Part shown: one piece after another, positions 57,119-64,000 of the stretch | Numbering within the stretch: position 1 is the first letter of the stretch | Layout of the letters: every line of letters starts with the position of its first letter | Assembly (NCBI GenBank): GCA_028583415.1 | Contig: CM053276.1 | Coordinates: forward strand, 115,907,002-115,971,001 | From: Protea cynaroides | Lineage: Eukaryota; Streptophyta; Magnoliopsida; Proteales; Proteaceae | DNA length: 64,000 nucleotides | Reading direction: 5' to 3' | Notes under the pieces: generated by a model | Seen by the model: only the letters and a program-made list of their open reading frames with translations | Told to the model about the DNA's origin: nothing | Databases searched by the model: none | Program-made: the position numbers and the translations under genes

Positions 57119-57210
57119 GGTCAGTTGCATAAAGGGCAAATTGAACTTGATAGTGCCGGTTATGTGGTAGTGAAGGAAGGGAAAATACCCAGTGTTTATG
57201 TTGGGGTGTC
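57119..57210 (+). pseudogene. NADPH-thioredoxin reductase-like scrap
   Basis: Reads GQLHKGQIELDSAGYVVVKE then GKIPSVYVGV. This matches the region before the FAAGDV motif of NADPH-dependent thioredoxin reductases (including NTRC), where GQ.ELD..GY..V.EG...TSVEGVFAAGDV is conserved. The match breaks where FAAGDV would be. It lies in the middle of the 4.27-kb LTR, so it would be a host fragment picked up by the retroelement. It is a short match (about 30 residues) and could be coincidental. Confidence 0.5.
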
Positions 57211-58311
57211 AAAAAATTGGTTTGTAATGGGAAATAATTCTGGTAAATTGGATTGTGTATTGCTGGGGTTATTTAGGAGAAAATCAAGGGTTTCAATGTG
57301 GGAGAGGCCGATGAAAGAACTAGTATAATTTTCCTGCTCAAATCAACACCTGTCGTGATGATCCATGAACCTCTTCGTGCTGATGAAAAGGATTATAGCG
57401 AAGAAAACAAATGAGAACTCAGATCAGGTTTTTTGTTCCTTGGATTTTTTATGTCTTTTCATCTTTGATACATTTTTTTCTTATTTTATTTTAATCTATT
57501 CATGATTGTGCTCCTCTTCTTTTGTTTAGTTTGAAAATCAGTTCATGTTATGTTGGTAATCATTTCGATATCTATTACTTTTTAGAGCTACCGAGCTGTT
57601 CATCATTGTGCAATTCCATCTCAATGCTTATTTTTTCTCCATTTTTTTTTCTAGTTGTTTCTCTTTATCCATAGTCTATATGACATGAAAACTGTTTCTT
57701 GATTGCTGCCCATGTGCTTTCCATCACTATTTATATATGGGTAAGGCTTGGTTCGGTCCCATGGTGGGATCAACTTAATTGTTCATCTTGATTCAACCCA
57801 TTTTTGTTGGTAATAGTTTGTTAACATGATGGGTTGGTTCAACCCGTAGTGGGACTTGGCTTAATGGTGATGGGTTGGTTCAGCCCAATGGTGGGTTTGG
57901 TATAATCATGTTGGACTGATTTTGCCCTATCGTAGGACTAGTTTAATTGTTTTGGGTTGGTCTAACCCTATGATCGAGTATACTTAATCATGATTAGTTG
58001 GTTCAACCCATGGTGGAAGCGGTTTAATGGTATGGAGTCTGTTTGGAATTTTTGTTTGGATTGGTGTAATCATGTTAAACCTGATTCAACCTATGTTTGG
58101 TTTGGTGTGGATTTAAGCCTATTTTTATATGCTTATCATGTTGCTGTCCACGTGAGGATTATTCTTTATGGATTTATGTTTTATGTGTGTCGAGCAACGA
58201 TAGGAATCATGTTGATCTCCAATCTAGCTATTACCTAGTTTTGTCTTTGGCCTTAGGCCAATCATTTCTCATGTTTGAGAATCGATGTGCGGACCGATCA
58301 CTTTCAGAATG

Positions 58312-58510
58312 TTAGTTTGCCTTGCTGAGTGCAAGAAGTCGAGGTCCAAGTACCTCTTGAGTGATGCCTTATCAAGTGCGATGAGCTGAGGTCCGAGTAC
58401 CTCTTGAGTGATACCTTGCCGAGTGCGAGAAGTCGAGGTCCGAGTACCTCTTGAGTGATGCCTTGCTAAGTGCAAGGAGTTGAGGTCCGAGCACCTCTTG
58501 AGTAATGCCA
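58312..58510 (+). repeat. About 56-bp tandem repeat, 4 copies
   Basis: Units of TTGC.GAGTGC.AGAAGTCGAG then GTCCGAGTACCTCTTGAGTG and ATGCC, four times with few changes. Lies inside the plus-strand solo LTR. Confidence 0.88.
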
Positions 58511-59301
58511 TGTGGGGTCCAACATCCCGTTAACTGTTGGGAACTACGTTTGACCTGATTCTCTAAAGAGATACGTAGGCAGCGGGAAGTGGAGAGAACT
58601 TTGAGTAGTTCACCCTTCGCGCACGGTCACACGTGCTTCCTTTGTCAAGGGAGCACCTCACACACAACCACAACCCTGCACAAACTACGTTTGGCCTGAT
58701 TCCCGCCGCACAGGGATACGTAGGCGGCTTGATCTCGAGCTCGATCATCCATTATCTGTTGTATTTTCTGTGTTATTCATTCTTTTATTTCATTATTTGT
58801 TTATTCATGATTGTTTCATTGTTTTAATTTTATCCATTCATTTGTTCATTGATCCATTTATTGTCTGTTGACTTGTATTTTATTTTTCAAGCCTATGTGG
58901 CGGCACCCTAAGTTAGAACAACTTAGAAACTTGGTCTAGGGTTCCCCATTTGCCTAGTTAGACTAAATTGATCGACCTGAACATACATAAGTTTCAAGAA
59001 TGTAGGAAAGGATAGGACAGAAGGAGACCGGTCCATTGATCGGGCGAGTTGGGTGCCTAACACCTTCCCAACTCGTAACTTGACACTTACCCTTCTCTGG
59101 TAAGACTAGAAGCCAATCCATTGAGCATGAGTCATAGTGTCTCTCCAAGTGAGAGACCATTTATAGGTCCTAGACCTTATCTAGGTGGCGACTCCATATT
59201 TTACTCCGTCCATTGGCGTGGATGGATAAAAGTAACCAAGGCGAGAGCCTAATTTTGATTTCGTGGAGGATCATATGAAAATCCATTGTCCTCATAGTGG
59301 C

Positions 59302-60507
59302 GTTGAATGAATGCTAAGGGCCGTGTTCAATTAGTATTGAGGGGCAAAACCTAAAACCAAATCTAGTTCAACTTGAGACGGCAGACTTTGACATCATTTT
59401 AGGAATGGATTGGCTAGGCCATCATTCAGCTAGCTTATTATGTGGCGAACGAAAACTTATTTTTAAAGATGATAAGGGAAATGAGTTTAGCTTCATTGGA
59501 ACCAAGTTACCTAGGAAGCGGAAGCTGATCCTCTCTGCCCTAAAAGCTACGAGATGCTTAGAGAAGGGAGGAATGGGGTACTTAATGTCTGTGGTCGACA
59601 TCACTGCAGAGGTGCCAAAGATGGAAGATCTATATGTGGTACGAGAGTTTCCAGATGTATTTCTAGAGGATCTACCAGGTCTACCTCCAAACAGGGCTAC
59701 AGAGTTCATGATAGATCTCATGCCAGGGTCGGCACCAGTGTCTAAGGCACCGTATAAGATGACCCCTACAGAATTAAAAGAGTTGAAGACCCAGTTACAA
59801 GAACTACTAGATAAGGGTTTCATACGATCAAGCATATTGCCATGGGGAGCACCTGTATTGTTCGTAAGGAAAAAGGATGATAGCGTACGACTATGTATCG
59901 ACTATCGAGAGTTGAACAAGTTAACCATCAAGAACCGATATCCTTTGCCTAGGATCGATGATTTGTTTGATCAGTTACAGGGTGCAAAGGTTTTCTCGAA
60001 GATTGATCTTAGATCAATGTATCACTAATTGAAGATCAAGGCAATAGATATTCCGAAGACTGCTTTCAAACAAGGTATGGGTATTATGAGTTCCTGATAA
60101 TGTCATTCAGGTTAACTAACACTCCAGCATCGTTCATGGAACTAATGAACCGAGTGTTTCATGACATGTTGGACACTTCGGTCATCGTATTCATTGACGA
60201 CATCTTGGTCTACTCAAAGGACAAGGAGACTCATGCAACACATTTGAGAGCAACCTTACAACGACTGAGAAGGGAGAAGTTTTATGCCAAGTTCAAGAAA
60301 TGCAAATTTTGGCTGAAGAAAGTGGCCTTCTTGGGTCACGTAGTATCTGTAGACGGTATCAAGGTAGATCCAAGCAAGATCGCAGCTATAGTAGGATGGG
60401 ATGTACCGAAATCAGTTGCAGAGATTCGTAGTTTCCTTGGATTAGCTGGTTACTATAGAAGATTCGTGAAGACTACTCAAGTATCACCGTTCCACTTACC
60501 AGACTAA
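59302..60507 (+). pseudogene. Gypsy protease end and reverse transcriptase
   Basis: 59302-59440 completes the protease (CSISIEG, NLVQLETADFDIILGMDWLG shown in part). RT starts near 59650: FPDVFLEDLPGLPPNR, YKMTPTELKELKTQLQELLD and GAPVLFVRKKD. The catalytic regions follow: LCIDYRELNKLTIKNRYPLP, a stop after RSMYH (60026) where Gln is expected, a frameshift, then FRLTNTPASFMELMN and the active-site FIDDILVYSK with both Asp residues. Next are LGHVVSVDGIKVDPSK and LGLAGYYRRFVK, followed by another frameshift at about 60480. It is non-functional. Confidence 0.88.
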
Positions 60508-60563
60508 CCAAGAAAGGAGAAAAGTTTATATGGACAGATGAGTGTGAGAAGTGCTTTTAGACT

Positions 60564-60985
60564 TTGAAGTCAAGACTAGTCTCTGCACCTATCTTGACCA
60601 TCCCAGCACCAGGCTTGCCGTTTACCCTATATATGGATGCCTCAGGGTTGGGCCTTGGATGTGTGTTGATGCAAGGAGAACAGGTGATTGCCTACGCATC
60701 AAGACAATTGAAAGAGCATGAGAAGAACTATCCTACGCATGATCTAGAGTTAGCAACAATCATTCACGCAATCAAGACTTGGAGACACTACCTTTATGGT
60801 GAAAAGTTTCAGATTAAGTTGGATCACAAGAGTTTAACTTACCTTTTTACTCAGAGAAAAGACCTGAATATGAGATAGAGGAGATGGCTGGAGCTATTAA
60901 AAGATTATGATTGTGACATTCAGTACCATCCGGGTAAGGCAAACATTGTGGCTGATGCCTTAAGCAGAAAATGGGCATTGAAACC
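60564..60985 (+). pseudogene. Gypsy RNase H
   Basis: APILTIPAPGLPFTLYMDAS shows the first catalytic Asp. VIAYASRQLKEHEKNYPTHD with LELATIIHAIKTWRHYLYG follows, then a stop after LNMR (60876), then RRWLELLKDYDCDIQYHPGK and VADALSRK. This is the standard gypsy RNase H layout. It ends just before the integrase spacer. Confidence 0.88.
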
Positions 60986-61079
60986 AGAGGTAGGACCTAG
61001 TACAAACACTGCATTGTATGCTGCAACCTCAGGCTGAATAGAGGATGATGAACATATATTAGAGACTGCAAAAGATCCA

Positions 61080-62602
61080 GTGGAACATGGCTTAATTCAT
61101 AAGTTCACATTGATGTTCGCAGCTTTGAAAATCTCATCGGATCTAATAGATGAGGTCAAAGTAGCAATCCTACATGATCCACACCTCAAGACTGTGCAAG
61201 AAGATCTAAAGAAGGGTAAAAGCAACCCTGACTTTACCTTGGATTTAGATAAGATACTCAGGTATCGTGGACGATTATGTATACCTGAGAACGAGAACTC
61301 AAATATCAGAGATATAATTATGATAGAAGCTCATTATACCCCATATTCGATACATCCAGGAAGAACCAAGATGTACCATGATTTAAGAAGACTATATTAG
61401 TGGAGGGATATGAAAAGTGCATGTAGCTCTATTCATGTTCCAGTGTCTGAATTGTCAGCAAGTTAAAGCAGAAAGGTAGAGACCCGCAGGATTGTTACAA
61501 CCACTACCAGAGTCGGCATGGAAGTGGGATTGTATCACAATGGATTTCGTCACTGACCTACCCTTGACACCAAGGTCAGTGGATGCCGTGTGGGTTATAG
61601 TCGATCGACTTACCAAGACAGCTCGCTTTATCGCTGTCAAACCACAGTATACCATGGAGAAGCTGGCCAAGCTATATGTGGATAATATAGTCAGACTTCA
61701 TGGCGTCCCAAAGAGCATAGTATTTGACAGAGATTCCCGTTTTACATCAAAGTTTTGGGAAGGATTACAGAAAGCCATGGGAACGAAGTTGAAGTTTAGT
61801 ACAAACTTTGCATCCTCAGACAGACGGGCAGTCAGAAAGAACTATTCAAATCTTAGAGGATATGCTCTGAGTGTGTGCCCTAGATTTCAAAGGAGCTTGG
61901 GACGAGAAGCTATCGCTTATCGAGTTTACTTATAACAATAGTTACCAAGCTACGATCAAAATGGCTCTATACGAGGCACTATATGGGAAAAAATATCGTA
62001 CACCTCTGTTATGGAATGAGGTGGGAGAGAGAAGGATTGTAGGACCGGAGTTCGTCGAAGAAACTTGTCGAGTGATTGATCAAATTAAGGAAAGAGTGAA
62101 GACAGCTCAAGTTTGACAAAAGCACTATGCAGATAACCAACGTCGAGATCTAGAGTTTGCAGTGGGTGATAAGGTGTTCTTGAAGATATCACCTATGCGA
62201 GGTCTGAAACGGTTTGGTAAAAAGGGAAAGCTATGCCCCAGGTATGTGGGACCATACGAGATTTTGACCAGATGTGGCAATGTGGCATATCAACTGGCTC
62301 TACCACCATCCATGTCAAGCGTTCATGATGTGTTCCATGTTTCTTTATTGAAGAAATATGTCAGGGATCCATCGCACATCTTGACAGCAGACCCACCAGA
62401 CTTGACTGAGGACTTGACATTTGAAGTGGTACCTGTGATGCTCACAAGCCGAAATGTACAACATCTCCGAAGCAAGGATATCCATTATGTAAAAGTGCAT
62501 TGGAAAAGCCAAGATGTAGAAGAAATCACTTGGAAGGAAGAGAACGTGATGCGAAACGAATACCCTAACCTTTTCGACGAACAAGGTACGTACGAATTGT
62601 GA
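61080..62602 (+). pseudogene. Gypsy integrase with chromodomain-like tail
   Basis: The spacer region gives AHYTPYSIHPGRTKMYHDLR, a damaged HHCC zinc finger followed by a stop and frameshift. The catalytic core is WKWDCITMDFVTDLPLT (first Asp), VDRLTKTARFIAVK, LHGVPKSIVFDRDSRFTSKF (second Asp), a frameshift near 61805, then LSLIEFTYNNSYQATIKMAL. The C-terminal part has FAVGDKVFLKISPMRGLKRF, YVGPYEIL, VFHVSLLKKYV and a tail LRSKDIHYVKVHWKSQDVEE then ITWKEE. That tail fits the chromodomain-type end of Tekay/Del chromoviruses. Stop at 62600-62602. Confidence 0.87.
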
Positions 62603-62632
62603 GGCCGAAATTTCTTTTAAGGGTGAGGGAGT

Positions 62633-63662
62633 TGTGAAACCTACATGTAAATTTCTTTTAATTCATGTTGTAACAGGCTTCCAATCATCACAGGGCCAGG
62701 CGGGACGAACGGATGACAACCAGGTACAAAACGGACTCATGTATGATAAATATTTCATATTGGTCGATGGTACCGGACGACCGGTATGTCTGCGCAGGCA
62801 GACTGCTTAGATCCATAACCGGATCTCTGTGGGTCTCACTTTCTAAATATCGAACCCTAGGACTTTCCTAACGTAAGGGGACTTCCTAAACTCAATCCTA
62901 GTCTATTTAAGGACCCCTAAACCTCCTACAATTTCTTTCATTGATCCTCACAAACCGTAAAGAGGAGAAAGAGATCGAAGAAGGAGAAAGAGCTAAGGAA
63001 GGAGGGAGAGGAGCCACCGTTGCCGTTGGACGAAGAACACTCTACTGCGAACCAACGGTAAGTGCTTGAACCTTCCTCTAAGTTAAAGCATGAATGGATC
63101 AATACCATGCAAGGCGAGGTAATGATCTAAACCTCTAAATTTGCCATCAAACCCTAATACAGTCGATAACCCTAGATTCAAGTTCTAAGCTGAGGATCAT
63201 CGAAACTAGGACTTGAATAGAGTATGAAACAACTCTAACTCGTTGCTCAGACCTAGAATGTATAGGAGAAACCTTAGAATCAATAGGAGGTGACCGACGG
63301 AAGGCGATAACCTCGTTGATGGTCTTCCGGAGGCATACCGATAGCACTATATGCGATCGGTACTGTGATCGATACCTCTCGGGGACTGGTCTATGGGGAC
63401 CGGTCGACCATACTAGTCACACCTTTCTTCACAGTGCCACGACCGATACCTACGACCGGTCTTCACTGTGAGGAGTGTTTTGACCCAGTTGGTTTTTCGA
63501 CCAACGTAAACCCTAAGAAAAACTATTCTAATTCAACCCTAACATCGTGTAGGACCTTATGATAGTGAGTTTGGATTCTGTGAGGCGGAACAAGTTATCA
63601 AACAAGCGTCAGATAAGGGAATCAGACCTAAAACCTAATAGTTTAATAACAGTAAAACGTTG
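62633..63662 (+). repeat. Gypsy 3' LTR
   Basis: Starts TGTGAAACCTACATG after the purine-rich AAGGGTGAGGGAG. It matches the 5' LTR (53725-54766) through AACAGTAAAACGTTG. The opening differs from the 5' copy (an 8-12 base gap), so the two ends have diverged or one was rearranged. Confidence 0.8.
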
Positions 63663-64000
63663 TTAATAATTATGATTCTATGGAATGGTGTTTGTGCATA
63701 CTTGCATGTCATCTTTACTTTCAGTTATTATATTGTTCATGCATACTCGTTATGCTAGGATGTGACTGTTAGGTATGTGATTGTTTTCGTTGGTGTGTGG
63801 AATGAAAAGGGCCTGTGGTCTGGGGTCATTCTTCACACTAGCACCTTTTCTATCGTTTCTATCTTAGCATGCTTGGTGCAGGTAGGGCATCAAGGGGAGG
63901 AAGTAGCACTGTGGTCTCCGGCCTGACCACTAGACTCTAGCTCTATCTCTATGCCGTAGGGAGCTGTGCTGGGTTAGGGCCTACTGTGATGACATATATG
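63663..64000. repeat. Unassigned LTR-like DNA at window edge
   Basis: No gene. The complement of 63780-63970 resembles 53060-53440 (GATAGAGCTAGAGTC, GATGCCCTAC, ATGCATGAACA words). This suggests another copy of the LTR-like block at 52200-53724 in the opposite orientation. Cut by the window end. Confidence 0.4.

Larger units (their letters stand above)
55026..59296 (+). mobile_element. Solo LTR, 4.27 kb, in gypsy protease
   Basis: Flanked by GTGGC on both sides (55021-55025 and 59297-59301), a 5-bp target duplication. Removing the block brings the protease codons back into phase. It begins TGTAAGATCCCCATTTTGGC and ends GGTGGCGACTCCATATTTTA ... TGTCCTCATA. No primer site, polypurine tract or polyprotein was seen, so it is read as a solo LTR left by LTR-LTR recombination. 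It is related to the minus-strand LTR at 46132-51049. It holds CT/GA-rich leader-like DNA (55480-56500), a thioredoxin-reductase-like scrap and a tandem repeat. Its length suggests a Tat/Ogre-type gypsy. Confidence 0.78.
53725..63662 (+). mobile_element. Ty3/gypsy retrotransposon (Tekay/Del-like), nested
   Basis: LTRs of about 1.03-1.04 kb flank a gag-less interior with protease, RT, RNase H, integrase and a C-terminal chromodomain-like tail, in gypsy order (integrase after RNase H). The 5' LTR is followed within about 120 bp by the protease, so gag and the primer site are deleted or the 5' LTR is truncated. The protease is split by a 4.27-kb solo LTR (55026-59296). A purine-rich stretch AAGGGTGAGGGAG precedes the 3' LTR. 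Stops and frameshifts occur in RT, RNase H and integrase, so it cannot move by itself. No matching target duplication was found at the outer borders. Confidence 0.8.

Overview
The window is nuclear DNA of a flowering plant. Support comes from plant-type split genes with GT-AG introns, a CYP96-type cytochrome P450, a sugar transporter of the STP family, a chalcone-synthase relic, an Au-type SINE and dense plant LTR retrotransposons. I cannot name the species. All calls were made by reading; no database was searched.

Only two genes look complete. PWP2 (27210-32186, + strand, 7 exons, 897 codons before the stop) encodes a WD40/Utp12 ribosome-biogenesis protein. An STP14-like hexose/H+ symporter (38033-41650, - strand, 3 exons, 509 aa) has every exon junction in phase. 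A CYP96-like P450 (17066-18584) keeps its heme signature but carries a frameshift in the middle, and a decayed repeat of its 3' end follows it. A type III polyketide synthase (chalcone synthase-like) copy at about 32.7-33.7 kb on the minus strand is a clear pseudogene. Two short phase-compatible exons (11683-11755 and 13368-13422) may be the 3' end of an unrecognised gene whose upstream intron received a copia element.

Layout. 0-4 kb: mostly non-coding, with an Au SINE inserted into an RTE-like LINE tail. 4.2-11.5 kb: a decayed Ty1/copia element with 138-140 bp LTRs. It carries a hAT-like MITE inside an inverted gypsy gag scrap, a perfect-length 244-bp tandem duplication, and a second retroelement array inserted in its reverse transcriptase. 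12-22 kb: MITEs, foldbacks and two Mutator-like elements (MULEs) with gene scraps, one of them a histone deacetylase N-terminus. 22-33.7 kb: probable PWP2 leader, PWP2, and the chalcone-synthase relic. 34.3-37.5 kb: a MULE complex holding a subtilase propeptide fragment. 38-41.7 kb: the sugar transporter. 43-64 kb: retrotransposon sediment. This comprises a copia relic split by a 4.9-kb minus-strand solo LTR, then a Ty3/gypsy (chromovirus, Tekay/Del-like) element whose protease is split by a related 4.3-kb plus-strand solo LTR with a 5-bp target duplication. That LTR itself holds a scrap resembling NADPH-thioredoxin reductase.

The genes do not form a pathway. The most informative content is the layered transposon record and the number of host-gene scraps (histone deacetylase, subtilase, thioredoxin reductase, one unidentified acidic protein) sitting inside mobile elements. 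I found no CRISPR array, bacterial operon, rRNA gene or free-standing tRNA gene.
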